Assembly: GCA_026414265.1 (NCBI GenBank)
Contig: JAOAJI010000007.1
Span: 1-47,712, forward strand
Direction of reading: 5' to 3'
From: Microcaldota archaeon
GTDB taxonomy: Archaea > Micrarchaeota > Micrarchaeia > Anstonellales > SKW190
Length of the DNA stretch: 47,712 nt
A model generated the notes under the pieces. That model ran no database searches. It saw only the letters and a program-made list of their open reading frames with translations, and was not told the DNA's origin. Positions within the stretch are counted from its first letter, which is position 1. Each line of letters opens with the position of its first letter. Below, piece by piece: positions 35,770-44,013 of the stretch. A program made the position numbers and the translations under genes.

Positions 35770-36783
35770 CTATACTACTCTATTGTAATCTTTGCCATCT
35801 AGATAATGATGGAGGTTCTCAACAGTCGTATCTAAGATCCTTAATAACGCTTCTTTACTATTAAATGCGTTGTGAGGAGTAAATACCACATTTTCCAATT
35901 GAAAAATTTTGTGGTCCCTGTAAATTGCTCTGAGCTTCTCTGGGTTTGCAGTATCATGAAGAAGTTGATGCTCTTCTCTGATTAATTCTTCTCCCTCTAT
36001 GACATCTAAGCCTGCTCCTCCAAGCTTTTTTGATTCTAAAGCCTCTAAAAGTGCATCAGTATCAACAACTCCGCCTCTAGCAGTGTTGATTAATATGGCA
36101 CCTTTTTTCATCAACCCCAAAGTATCTCTATTGATCATATGATGGGTACTTTGATTGTAAGGTACGTGTAAAGAAACTATGTCAGATTGTTTTAACAATT
36201 CAGACAACGAAACGTATTTGAATCCTATAACCTCTTCTAAGAACTTGTTTCTGTAAGCATCGTAAACTAACACGTTCATACCAAAACCTTTTGCGATTTT
36301 TGCCACATGCATACCTATTTTTCCTCCACCAACAATTCCTATAGTTTTTCCACGCAGATCAAAACCGATTAAACCCTCTATAGAAAAATCATTTTTCAAT
36401 GTTCTCACATAAGACTTATGTATATGTCTTGATAAAGACAATATTAATGCAAAAGTATGCTCTGCAACTGTGTTTTCACCATACGATGGAACATTGTATA
36501 CTTTTATACCTTTTTCCTTGGCTGTATTTATGTCAATATGGTCAAAACCTGTTGACCTTGTCAATATAGCTTTTAAGTTAGGTAATTTTTCCATAACTTC
36601 TTTTGTAACTTTCGAATAAATGAAAACTGATAAAACCTCTGTATCTGCAAATTCGTTTGTATCTATTTTATCTATGGTCTGTTGATAAAATCTAAGCTGA
36701 TTACCAGACAACCTTTTTTCTAAATATTTTCTTTCATTTTTTTTAACTTCAAACAAAGTTATCTTAGGCACAGAGACCACCAC
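35770..36783 (-). CDS. D-isomer-specific 2-hydroxyacid dehydrogenase (D-lactate dehydrogenase-like)
   Basis: 337 residues. NAD-binding GIVGGGKIGMHVAKIAKGFGM followed by YDAY, whose Asp favours NAD over NADP. Catalytic residues: Arg in NTARGGVVDTDALLEAL, Glu in GLDVIEGEE, His in FTPHNAF. The long insert before the His (LLHDTANPEKL) resembles D-lactate dehydrogenase. Likely reduces pyruvate or another 2-oxoacid to recycle NADH. It starts with GTG; an ATG nearby is out of frame. Confidence 0.9.
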   Translation of the reverse strand: MVVSVPKITLFEVKKNERKYLEKRLSGNQLRFYQQTIDKIDTNEFADTEVLSVFIYSKVTKEVMEKLPNLKAILTRSTGFDHIDINTAKEKGIKVYNVPSYGENTVAEHTFALILSLSRHIHKSYVRTLKNDFSIEGLIGFDLRGKTIGIVGGGKIGMHVAKIAKGFGMNVLVYDAYRNKFLEEVIGFKYVSLSELLKQSDIVSLHVPYNQSTHHMINRDTLGLMKKGAILINTARGGVVDTDALLEALESKKLGGAGLDVIEGEELIREEHQLLHDTANPEKLRAIYRDHKIFQLENVVFTPHNAFNSKEALLRILDTTVENLHHYLDGKDYNRVV

Positions 36784-36925
36784 ACATGCAGATATATTTC
36801 TTATACTACTATAATTTTGATATTTAAAAATTTAAGCAAACAAAAAATTAGAAAAAGTTGTTCAAAGTAATGAGATTTATAAAATCTTATATCATTCAAT
36901 AGGTATATCATCAAGAGGAGTTGAA

Positions 36926-37609
36926 ATGATAGGAGATAATGAAATAGTATTTAAGTTGATCGACGGACAAAAATCATTGATTTATGAAAGAAAATTAAAA
37001 AGTGATCTAACAGATGAAATTATTGAGAATTTATATGAACTATTATTGACTATGAAAGATCACTTTTTTGAAGCGTTGAGAATAGAAACTACCGTTGAAA
37101 AAAGCCAAAAAAAAATTGACGTTCTTAAACAGAACAACATTGAACTTCACACCTTTTTTCAGGAAATAAAAAAGCGTTCAAAAAAAGAATTAAAAAATAT
37201 ATCAGACCCTTTGAAAAAAACAGCTTATGAAGCATATCTAATCCATACATTAACAAATTTATCTGAACAAATTAATTTGCTTGAACTAAGTAATTCAAAA
37301 AATGTTGATGAAAATCAAAAAATTGATTTTATTTTCAAAAAAGACAATAAAATTATAATAAAAAAGCTGAAACTTGATGAAGATACTACTTATTATCATA
37401 AATTGTTTCATATGTGCTCAATTATGCACTCATTAAAGAACCTTCTTCTTGAATATAACTATGAAAAAATAAGAAAATTAATTGACCTCGAAAATAAATA
37501 TTCCATCTGTTTAATACCAGATTTGTACTTTTTTAAAGAATTAGACATTCCTGAACAAGAAAAGAAAAAATTTGCTAACATTTTGAAAAAAGTTCTGGCA
37601 AAAAAGTGA
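36926..37609 (+). CDS. Helical hypothetical protein
   Basis: 227 residues, not recognised. Mostly alpha-helical and charged, with a coiled-coil-like stretch at about 45-90 (TTVEKSQKKIDVLKQNN) and a beta hairpin near 150 (FIFKKDNKIIIKKLKL). No signal or membrane helix. A good ribosome binding site (AGAGGAGTTG) and an upstream TATA-like box (TTTATAAAA near 36873) support a real gene. Confidence 0.7.
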   Translation: MIGDNEIVFKLIDGQKSLIYERKLKSDLTDEIIENLYELLLTMKDHFFEALRIETTVEKSQKKIDVLKQNNIELHTFFQEIKKRSKKELKNISDPLKKTAYEAYLIHTLTNLSEQINLLELSNSKNVDENQKIDFIFKKDNKIIIKKLKLDEDTTYYHKLFHMCSIMHSLKNLLLEYNYEKIRKLIDLENKYSICLIPDLYFFKELDIPEQEKKKFANILKKVLAKK

Positions 37610-37691
37610 AATACCGTTAAATAACACATTTTTAGAAATTACATAAATTTTAAAAATTATGGCTGCTATTAAATCAATAAAAGGTGTGCCT

Positions 37692-37877
37692 ATGAGATAC
37701 CTAAAATTTGGTGATGACGAAGACGAAGATTTTGATGAAGAAGAAGACTTTGACGAAGACGAAGACTGGGACGATGATGAAGATTTTGACGATGAAGACG
37801 AAGAAGAAGATGAAGAAGAAGATGAAGACTTAGACGAAGAAGAGGAAGATGAAGAAGAAGTAGATGAAGAAGAATAA
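37692..37877 (+). CDS. Extremely acidic small protein
   Basis: 61 residues. After MRYLKFG nearly every residue is Asp or Glu, with a few Phe, Trp and Leu spaced between them (FDEEEDFDEDEDWDDDEDF). ATG 37692 is preceded by AAAGGTG, which decides for it over ATG 37659. The DNA is a run of GAA/GAT/GAC triplets, so the frame could have arisen by repeat expansion, but the binding site and start are real-looking. No function is assigned. A Ser-rich frame on the other strand is only its shadow. Confidence 0.65.
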   Translation: MRYLKFGDDEDEDFDEEEDFDEDEDWDDDEDFDDEDEEEDEEEDEDLDEEEEDEEEVDEEE

Positions 37878-37961
37878 CTAAGCAAACAAAATTTTTTAGT
37901 TTTTGGATTGAGATATAGATTGATTGAGATAGTATTTTAATATTTAAAATAATATATTTTG

Positions 37962-38861
37962 ATGATGTTGTATAACACGACAAAAAAGTTTACCATGTTT
38001 CTATTCCTGTTTTTTGTTCTAAACATGTTCGTAGTTAAACTAAGTTCTGCTTCAGATATGTTTCAAGTTCTAAGCACTCAAGAAGAATTGAGTAGACCAG
38101 ATAACATTACTCTTGTAAAAGTAGGGAATAATATTGACGAGAAGCAAATAAGTTATGGGAATACTATATTTGCGGATTCAATTGCTCCTGGTCAAGTTCT
38201 AGAATTAGGTATAATGCAAAGAGTTTTTACTAAAGGTAAATTTGACATAGGAGGGACTTATGATAAAATAAAAGTAGAGAACTTACCTGAGCTATGGACC
38301 ATTGAATCTATCAGTGGTTTTAATCCTGTATATGTTAAAATAAAAGTTCCTCAATTTGCCAAAGATGGGACATATAACTTTACCATAAGATTAATAGATG
38401 AAGAGAAGTTGGATTACTTAGATGATTTTGTTTTTTATGTAGTAGTTGATGTGAATAAAGAAATAATTTCATTGATTGCAAATGAAAAATATGTTGGAAA
38501 TGCGAAAGAAGAGATTGAAGTCAACTTCATAGTTGAGAACACAGGAAACTATCCTGAAACTTTTGTTGTTGAATTTTTTGGCCCTAAATTAGCAAAGATA
38601 ACTTATTCAGATGTTTTTCTTCAGCCAAAAGAAAAACGAATATTTAGAACTGTTCATAGATTTGGAGAAGCGGTAAATTATCAAGCATCTATAAGAGTGG
38701 TTTCAAAAAATAGTGAACTGGTAACAACAAAAAAAGAAATAACGATAATCAATAGAAGAACTATCACTTCAGATTTGCTATCAACAAAAAACGGAATTCT
38801 TTTATTTCCATTGAACTGGATGCATTCATTAATAACGTTCTTTGCGCATTTAATTGAATGA
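37962..38861 (+). CDS. Exported protein with Ig-like/CARDB-like domain and C-terminal anchor
   Basis: 299 residues. Signal peptide FLFLFFVLNMFVVKLSSA near residues 14-31. The body is beta-rich; residues about 165-260 resemble a CARDB/Ig-like fold (EEIEVNFIVENTGNYPETF, LQPKEKRIFRTVHRF). The C-terminus has a hydrophobic helix. Probably a cell-envelope protein. The upstream TTTAAAATAATA about 20 bases before the ATG and the absence of a ribosome binding site suggest a near-leaderless transcript. Confidence 0.65.
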   Translation: MMLYNTTKKFTMFLFLFFVLNMFVVKLSSASDMFQVLSTQEELSRPDNITLVKVGNNIDEKQISYGNTIFADSIAPGQVLELGIMQRVFTKGKFDIGGTYDKIKVENLPELWTIESISGFNPVYVKIKVPQFAKDGTYNFTIRLIDEEKLDYLDDFVFYVVVDVNKEIISLIANEKYVGNAKEEIEVNFIVENTGNYPETFVVEFFGPKLAKITYSDVFLQPKEKRIFRTVHRFGEAVNYQASIRVVSKNSELVTTKKEITIINRRTITSDLLSTKNGILLFPLNWMHSLITFFAHLIE

Positions 38862-38865
38862 TTTC

Positions 38866-39924
38866 TTATAAGACCTTTACTTTGTTATTTTTATCTACAT
38901 ATATCGTGTCTTCATATCTTACACCGAAATTATCAAAGTAGAAACCAGGTTCAATAGCTATCACTTTTTGCCGCAAATCCACTTCTTGATCGATTTTGAT
39001 TGATATTGTAGGATATTCATGAATTTCTAAACCAACCCCATGACCTAAGGAATGTAATTGATCTTTACTAATCTCTTTACATTTTTTTTCATAATATTTA
39101 GCTAATTCAATTATGGATTCACCACTTTCAATTTTTGATATGATTTCATAAAATGTATCTATAGCAATATCATAGATCTCTTTTTCTTTTTTTGAGTTAC
39201 TGTTATCAAAAAAACATCTTGTCAAATCAGCACAGTAGTTGTTATACTTTATTCCGAAATCTATCAAACACATTTTAGTTATTCTTTTATCTGAAGGGAT
39301 TGCATGAGGAAATCTGCTATTGTAGTTTGATGCCACTATCGGTTCAAAAGCTAATTCAACTCTGTACCTTAAAGCCTCTGTTTTAAGTTGAGAAGATATT
39401 TCTATTTCAGTGAGTTTGTTTGAAAATAAATCAGTGGCAGAAATAACTTTAGTAAAAATCTTTTTTGTAATTTTTACTGCTTTACTAATCTGCCTAACTT
39501 CATAAGAAGACTTAAAAGATCTGATAATTCTAAAATTCTCAGATGCATCAATAATTTTTAAAGCGTTATACTTTTTTGTTTCTGAAAATAACATTTTGTC
39601 TCCGTTAATCAAAACTTGAGATCTAGAGATTATTTTTTCCAAGTTTTCTAAATCATGGTTTAAATTTATCTTATCAAAAATCGATTGAGGTAATATTTTT
39701 TTTACTTTAGATTTTAGTACAAATTCCACAAAGTCTAATGCAATTTTAGATGTATATATTTCAACTTTATCCTTAGAAATGAGCACATAAGAGTCTGGGA
39801 TTTCTAATCCTAAATATATAGAATTAGGATCTATATCATTACGATTTGAAAATAATATGTAATCGCTTTTAGTAGAATCTAACAACTCTATAAATTTTGC
39901 AAATCTCTTATTTATTTCCTGCAT
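38866..39924 (-). CDS. Xaa-Pro aminopeptidase/dipeptidase (M24 family)
   Basis: 352 residues. The N-terminal domain of prolidase type is followed by a pita-bread domain with the five metal ligands in order: Asp in LIDFG, Asp in ADLTRCF, His in SLGHGVGLEIHE, Glu in AIEPG and Glu in VRYEDTI. Cleaves peptides at proline. The ATG at 39924 is chosen because TTTATATAT lies at 39946-39954, exactly where a TATA box would sit for a leaderless start; the longer frame from TTG 39963 would translate through it. Confidence 0.93.
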   Translation of the reverse strand: MQEINKRFAKFIELLDSTKSDYILFSNRNDIDPNSIYLGLEIPDSYVLISKDKVEIYTSKIALDFVEFVLKSKVKKILPQSIFDKINLNHDLENLEKIISRSQVLINGDKMLFSETKKYNALKIIDASENFRIIRSFKSSYEVRQISKAVKITKKIFTKVISATDLFSNKLTEIEISSQLKTEALRYRVELAFEPIVASNYNSRFPHAIPSDKRITKMCLIDFGIKYNNYCADLTRCFFDNSNSKKEKEIYDIAIDTFYEIISKIESGESIIELAKYYEKKCKEISKDQLHSLGHGVGLEIHEYPTISIKIDQEVDLRQKVIAIEPGFYFDNFGVRYEDTIYVDKNNKVKVL

Positions 39925-39945
39925 GCAAAAATGTAACAAATAAAA

Positions 39946-39954
39946 ATATATAAA
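39946..39954 (-). promoter_or_regulatory. TATA box of the M24 peptidase gene
   Basis: TTTATATAT centred 26 bases before ATG 39924 on the minus strand, the position of a TATA box for a leaderless transcript. Confidence 0.55.
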
Positions 39955-39973
39955 GTGAACCAATTGATAGCCA

Positions 39974-40111
39974 TCATTTTATTATGTCTATAACTATTAC
40001 CTTTTTACCGTTAATAATTATATAAGGATAATTATCTAATTCCTCTATAGAATCAATATAGTTGTATTTATTTTTTATATTTACAGGTTTTTGAGATTGC
40101 GGTTTTTTCAT
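39974..40111 (-). CDS. Possible 45-residue protein
   Basis: A short frame with a Lys-rich start and a well-formed end (SIEELDNYPYIIINGKKVIV). A TTTAAAT-type box lies about 27 bases before ATG 40111, fitting a leaderless gene. Not recognised. It is directly upstream of the M24 peptidase, which has its own TATA box. The coding nature is tentative. Confidence 0.35.
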   Translation of the reverse strand: MKKPQSQKPVNIKNKYNYIDSIEELDNYPYIIINGKKVIVIDIIK

Positions 40112-40245
40112 ATAATAATTTTTAGTTATAGTTAATTTAAAAACATTGTGATAATTTTTTGTGTTTTTTAACATTTTTGAAGCAAAAATTTATAAACAAT
40201 AACTAATTGATATTATCATATTTATTTGTAAGTCAAGGAAGAATA

Positions 40246-40329
40246 ATGATGAACATAATAATGAATAACGTTTTCTTTCTGAGCATTTTATTTTCTACTT
40301 TAAACTCAGAGGTGACATGTATTGCCTAG
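40246..40329 (+). CDS. Possible leader ORF overlapping the aIF1 start
   Basis: A 27-residue hydrophobic frame that opens with ATGATG after AAGGAAG and ends with TAG at 40327-40329, six bases inside the aIF1 gene in another frame. Translation through it would end on the aIF1 start region, so it could couple to or repress aIF1 translation. There is no evidence beyond the arrangement. Confidence 0.3.
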   Translation: MMNIIMNNVFFLSILFSTLNSEVTCIA

Positions 40330-40636
40330 TGTATGTCCTAAATGTGGCCTATTAAAAGATCTATGTGTATGTACTGTTTTGGATAAAGAAGACGTAGCTA
40401 AAATCGTGGTCTACGCAACTAAGAAAAAATTCAAAAAATTAGTTACTATTGTCGAAGGTTTAGACCAAAACACCATAGAAGATACAGCTAAAGAACTTAA
40501 ACAAAAACTTGCATGCGGAGGCACTGTAAAAGACGGCATGATTGTATTACAAGGAAATCATTTGAACAAAGTTAAAGATTTACTCATAAAGCTCGGTTAC
40601 CTAGAACAAAATATTTCAGTTAAAGGAGAAATTTAA
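40322..40636 (+). CDS. Translation initiation factor aIF1 (SUI1), TTG start
   Basis: 104 residues. N-terminal zinc-binding CPKCGLLKDLCVC, then the SUI1 domain: KKFKKLVTIVEGLDQ, ELKQKLACGGTVKDG and IVLQGNHLNKVKDLLIKLGY. It monitors start-codon choice on the 30S subunit. The frame begins at TTG with GAGGTGA six bases before it; an ATG four bases upstream is out of frame and closes at once. In many archaea this factor also begins with this Cys-rich stretch, so the TTG start is convincing. Confidence 0.93.
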   Translation: MPSVCPKCGLLKDLCVCTVLDKEDVAKIVVYATKKKFKKLVTIVEGLDQNTIEDTAKELKQKLACGGTVKDGMIVLQGNHLNKVKDLLIKLGYLEQNISVKGEI

Positions 40637-40693
40637 TTTTTTAACAAAAGTATTTAAAGACTAAAATAGATTTTATAACAGTAAAATATATTT

Positions 40694-40698
40694 GGTGA
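40694..40698 (+). promoter_or_regulatory. Shine-Dalgarno before the CTG start of the DUF460 gene
   Basis: GGTGA complementary to the 16S 3' end, four bases ahead of CTG. It is the main reason to place the start at that codon. Confidence 0.5.
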
Positions 40699-40702
40699 TT
40701 CA

Positions 40703-41158
40703 CTGAATATAATTGTAGGGATTGATGCAGGAACTACTACTGGAATTTCAATTTTTGATACCAAAGGCAAATTACTCGCTCTTTTTTCTTTAAGAAATGT
40801 TAAGACAAGCGAAATAGTAAACGCTATACTTGCTTATGGCTATCCAATAATCATAGGCTGTGACGTTCTCCATCCACCTAAAAAAATTAAGTACTTAGCA
40901 ACTGTATTTAAAGCTAAACTCTATGTTCCTAACAAAGTAATTTCGGAAAAAGAAAAAACCGTCATAGCAAAAAATTACAAATACGAATCTTCACATGAAC
41001 GTGACGCATTAGCCAGCGGAATAAAAGCATACAGAAAATATGAAAACACGTTAAGAAAACTCAATGCGCAAAACGTAAGCGAAAACATGATAAGACTTGT
41101 GTTTAAAGGTAATTCATTAGCTAAACTTAGAAAAAATTCTGCTTTAGAATGCAGGTAA
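40703..41158 (+). CDS. DUF460-type RNase H-fold protein, apparent CUG start
   Basis: 151 residues: GIDAGTTTGISIFD (first acidic residue and Gly-Thr loop), KTSEIVNAILAYGYPIIIGCDV, KAKLYVPNKVISEKEK, and HERDALASGIKAY (last acidic pair). This is the RNase H/RuvC-like domain of archaeal DUF460 proteins, which are normally several hundred residues with a coiled coil; here only the nuclease-fold part is present. The frame has no ATG, GTG or TTG before that first motif. GGTGA (40694-40698) lies four bases before CTG 40703, the same spacing seen before the neighbouring HMG-CoA synthase ATG. ATA or ATT a few codons on are alternatives. Confidence 0.85.
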   Translation: MNIIVGIDAGTTTGISIFDTKGKLLALFSLRNVKTSEIVNAILAYGYPIIIGCDVLHPPKKIKYLATVFKAKLYVPNKVISEKEKTVIAKNYKYESSHERDALASGIKAYRKYENTLRKLNAQNVSENMIRLVFKGNSLAKLRKNSALECR

Positions 41159-41190
41159 TGACTAATTACTGTTTTTGATTTGACTTCGAC

Positions 41191-41949
41191 TTAAGTTTTG
41201 ACTCTATAAGCCAATAACGCAATTCCTAATAAAATTAGTGCTGGAACACAACAACTTACTGTACTGCCTTTTGTATTAGAAGTGTTACCCTGATTTTGAT
41301 TGACAGTACCTACTTCTCCAAGTATGGCTGAGATGTTAGTTGTTTGTTGTTGCTGAGTTTGTTGATTACCTTGATTGGTATTTTGTTGCTGAGTACCTCC
41401 CTGAGTCTGGTTTCTTGGCACTTCCTTAGGATCACATTTTCCAGTCCTGTTGTTGTAGACTTCAGTATTCTTGTCGCATATGTCTATGCACTGATTAGTA
41501 ATCTTGTTACAAACTTGATCATATCTGCAAGGAGGATTATTATATGCACAGCCTGATTTTAAAACACAATCATTACCTTTTCTATCGTAATTCTCTGGAC
41601 AAGGGCATTTGTTAGGATCTTTCTCTAATTTTCCTAAATTGCAGTAATAAGGAGCACCATATTGTTCTGAAGTAGAGCATTGACCGTGAAGAGTGCCATC
41701 AGGGCACTTTATCACGCATTCACCATTTTGAATAGTTCCACCTACCTTTGAACAACATCCATTTGGCCTATCATCAAAGACTAAACCTGAGGCCAAACAC
41801 AGGTAACCTGGATTCTTAACAGAACAATTGTAATAAGGTGTTCCGTCATTACATGGTGGTGTATTAACCCTAGAAAAAGAAATACCTACAAAAAATTTGA
41901 GGAAGACTACTACCATAATTCCAAAAAAAACTACTCTGCCTAACTTCAT
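41191..41949 (-). CDS. Cys-rich cell-surface protein
   Basis: 252 residues. Signal peptide (about 5-24), then a region to about 170 with 24 or so Cys containing two copies of a CxDGTxxxxCS...YYC-type unit (CNDGTPYYNCS and CPDGTLHGQCS) and smaller EGF-like segments (CRYDQVCNKITNQC). A linker of Gln, Asn, Thr and Gly follows, then a hydrophobic C-terminal helix with a basic end (LILLGIALLAYRVKT). The layout is a disulfide-rich head held off the membrane by a flexible stalk. TATA box at 41972-41979, leaderless spacing. Confidence 0.8.
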   Translation of the reverse strand: MKLGRVVFFGIMVVVFLKFFVGISFSRVNTPPCNDGTPYYNCSVKNPGYLCLASGLVFDDRPNGCCSKVGGTIQNGECVIKCPDGTLHGQCSTSEQYGAPYYCNLGKLEKDPNKCPCPENYDRKGNDCVLKSGCAYNNPPCRYDQVCNKITNQCIDICDKNTEVYNNRTGKCDPKEVPRNQTQGGTQQQNTNQGNQQTQQQQTTNISAILGEVGTVNQNQGNTSNTKGSTVSCCVPALILLGIALLAYRVKT

Positions 41950-41971
41950 GTGATAAATATCTGTTATAGCC

Positions 41972-41979
41972 TTTATAAA
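41972..41979 (-). promoter_or_regulatory. TATA box of the Cys-rich surface protein
   Basis: TTTATAAA on the minus strand 23-30 bases before ATG 41949; no ribosome binding site between, so probably leaderless. Confidence 0.6.
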
Positions 41980-42123
41980 CCTTGTGGAATTGATTGATCT
42001 CGAGAATCTCTAATATTCTATTCGAACTGAACTTATAACAAATATTTATGAAAACATGTTTATACTATATTATCAGATAAAAAACCTACAAGAGAAGACA
42101 AGTATAAATTTCTTTCGCCTTTT

Positions 42124-42140
42124 AACGAAGGTTATTCGTT
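42124..42140 (+). promoter_or_regulatory. Palindrome upstream of the regulator-HMGS operon
   Basis: AACGAA GGTTA TTCGTT, a perfect 6-bp inverted repeat between two TATA-like boxes (about 42105 and 42148) in the 250-base intergenic upstream of the HTH regulator. The rest of this intergenic is AT-rich with no gene. It could be an operator for the regulator that follows, or a short hairpin. Confidence 0.35.
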
Positions 42141-42202
42141 TTTCATGAAAGATATTTAAACCTTATTGTCCAGAAGATCATTGTAGGATAAGAGGTTACC
42201 TC

Positions 42203-42901
42203 ATGATAGACAAAAGGTACAATGACTTACTGAAGAAGGTTTGTGGAGACATAGTTTTATCAGAAAACCCAGGAGAAACCATGAAAAAATGGCGAGAAAT
42301 TTTCAGGATAAGCCAGAACGAGTTGAGTCAGCACTTGAAGGTATCCCCTTCTACGTTATGTGATTACGAAGCAAACAGAAGAAAATCACCAGGAGCTAAA
42401 GTCATAAAAAGATTTTGCGAAGCACTCTTTTTGATAGACATCAAAAACGGCGCAAGAACTGTAGAATCATTACTAAAAGAAGAAAACCCAAATACCAACA
42501 AATACTATGAGTTATATGAATTTAGTAAATTCATGAGCGCAGAAACTTTTGTAAAAAAAATTAACGGTAAAGTTATAACTAATGCAGATAAGATTAAGTC
42601 ATTGAGAATTTTTGGGTATACTATTCTTGACTCACTCAATGTCATTCTGAACGTGCCATACAATCAGCTCCATCAAATATACGGAGATACTAATGAAAGA
42701 GCACTGATTTTTACCGGAGTGACAACTGGCAGAAGCCCTATGGTGGTTGTAAGAACTAATCCTATTAAACCTGCTATTGTAGTTTTTATTAACCTCGATC
42801 AAGTCGATCCTTTAGCTATAAAAATCTCGGAAAAAGAGACCATACCGATAATTACAACAGACATGCCTGTTCAAGAAATAAAAAAGGCTCTGTCTTTTTA
42901 A
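42203..42901 (+). CDS. HTH (Cro/CI-type) transcription regulator of the mevalonate operon
   Basis: 232 residues. The Cro/CI-type helix-turn-helix lies at about 27-80 (KWREIFRISQNELSQHLKVS, PSTLCDYEANRRKSPG). The C-terminal half is an alpha/beta domain (RIFGYTILDSLNVIL, ERALIFTGVTTGRSPMVVVR) typical of an archaeal regulator family often placed before HMG-CoA synthase. It may sense an intermediate; the ligand is unknown. AAGAGGTTACCTC precedes the ATG. 29 bases to HMG-CoA synthase. Confidence 0.9.
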   Translation: MIDKRYNDLLKKVCGDIVLSENPGETMKKWREIFRISQNELSQHLKVSPSTLCDYEANRRKSPGAKVIKRFCEALFLIDIKNGARTVESLLKEENPNTNKYYELYEFSKFMSAETFVKKINGKVITNADKIKSLRIFGYTILDSLNVILNVPYNQLHQIYGDTNERALIFTGVTTGRSPMVVVRTNPIKPAIVVFINLDQVDPLAIKISEKETIPIITTDMPVQEIKKALSF

Positions 42902-42930
42902 TTAAATTTACAATAACATATGGTGAGTTA

Positions 42931-43995
42931 ATGGCAGGTATTTGTTCATACGGAGCATATGTACCTAAGTACAGGATCAAAGTAGACGAAATAGCAAATG
43001 TTTGGGGAGAAGAAGGTGAAAGAATCAAAAACGGTCTTGGGCTGATTGAGAAATCCGTTCCAGGAATAGACGAAGACACTGCAACAATGTCTGTTGAAAG
43101 TAGTAGAATTGCTTTAGAAAGGTATGAATTAGCTTTCAACAAATCTGCTATTGCAAACGCAGTATTTGTAGGCAGTGAATCGCATCCATACGCGGTTAAA
43201 CCAACTGCTACCATAGTCCAAGAAGCTCTAGGTTTTTCACCTAACGTTTATTCTGCAGACCTGGAATTTGCATGCAAAGCAGGCACAACAGCTATGATAA
43301 TAATCAACTCAATGGTCGATTCAGGTAAAATTGATTTTGGTATTGCAATAGGTAGTGACACCTCACAAGGCAGACCAATGGACGCTCTTGAGTATTCAGC
43401 AGGAGCTGGCTCTGCATCGTTTTTAATAGGCAAAGAAAACACTATTGCAACAATAGTAGACCACTACTCTTTTTCAACAGATACTCCTGATTTCTGGCGA
43501 AGACAACACGCAGAGTTTCCTTCTCACGGAGGCAGATTTACAGGACAACCAGCTTACTTCAGACACGTTATATCAGCAACTAAAAAACTGCTTGAGAGAA
43601 CCAAGACAACAGTAAATGACTATGACTATTTTGTTTTTCATCAGCCAAATGGCAAGTTCCCTCAACTGGCTGCCAAGCAACTAGGTATACCCAAAGAAAA
43701 GATAGACTTAGGATTAGTCACGCCTTACATAGGAAACACGTATAGTGGAGCGTCTATGGTTGGCTTGGCTAACGTACTAGATAACTGCAAAGGAAACGAA
43801 AGAATCTTCGTTTGCTCGTTCGGTTCAGGAGCTGGTAGTGATGCCTTCATCATAGAAGTAAATGCTAATATACGCAAAATTAGACAAACAGAAAAAGAAT
43901 ACCATAGATTAGAATACTACATAAAAAGAAAGAAATACTTGAGCTATGGCATGTATGCCAAACACCGAGGCAAGCTCAAGGGACTCGAAGACTAA
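42931..43995 (+). CDS. hmgS: Hydroxymethylglutaryl-CoA synthase
   Basis: Condenses acetyl-CoA with acetoacetyl-CoA. 354 residues, archaeal type: catalytic Glu near SESHPYAVKPT (residue 83), nucleophile Cys115 in ADLEFACKAGT, and His in FHQPNGKFP. GAGAGSASFLIG and GNTYSGASMVGLANVL are typical. GGTGAG four bases before ATG. It works with the next two genes: in a characterised methanogen complex thiolase, HMGS and a DUF35 protein channel acetoacetyl-CoA, and the gene order here is the same. Confidence 0.96.
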   Translation: MAGICSYGAYVPKYRIKVDEIANVWGEEGERIKNGLGLIEKSVPGIDEDTATMSVESSRIALERYELAFNKSAIANAVFVGSESHPYAVKPTATIVQEALGFSPNVYSADLEFACKAGTTAMIIINSMVDSGKIDFGIAIGSDTSQGRPMDALEYSAGAGSASFLIGKENTIATIVDHYSFSTDTPDFWRRQHAEFPSHGGRFTGQPAYFRHVISATKKLLERTKTTVNDYDYFVFHQPNGKFPQLAAKQLGIPKEKIDLGLVTPYIGNTYSGASMVGLANVLDNCKGNERIFVCSFGSGAGSDAFIIEVNANIRKIRQTEKEYHRLEYYIKRKKYLSYGMYAKHRGKLKGLED

Positions 43996-44013
43996 CTGAT
44001 GAGTGTGATGCTT

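Noticed and set aside
37541-37983. Ser-rich and Leu/His-rich frames on the minus strand
   Set aside because: They are shadows of the GAA/GAT repeat that encodes the acidic protein on the plus strand.
39925-39963. N-terminal extension of the M24 peptidase from TTG 39963
   Set aside because: The extension translates the TATA box; the shorter ATG start fits a leaderless promoter.
40246-40320. Second C/D box sRNA (ATGATGA ... CTGA)
   Set aside because: Box spacing is about 26 nt, no C'/D' pair and no terminal stem; the boxes fall in AT-rich sequence before aIF1.
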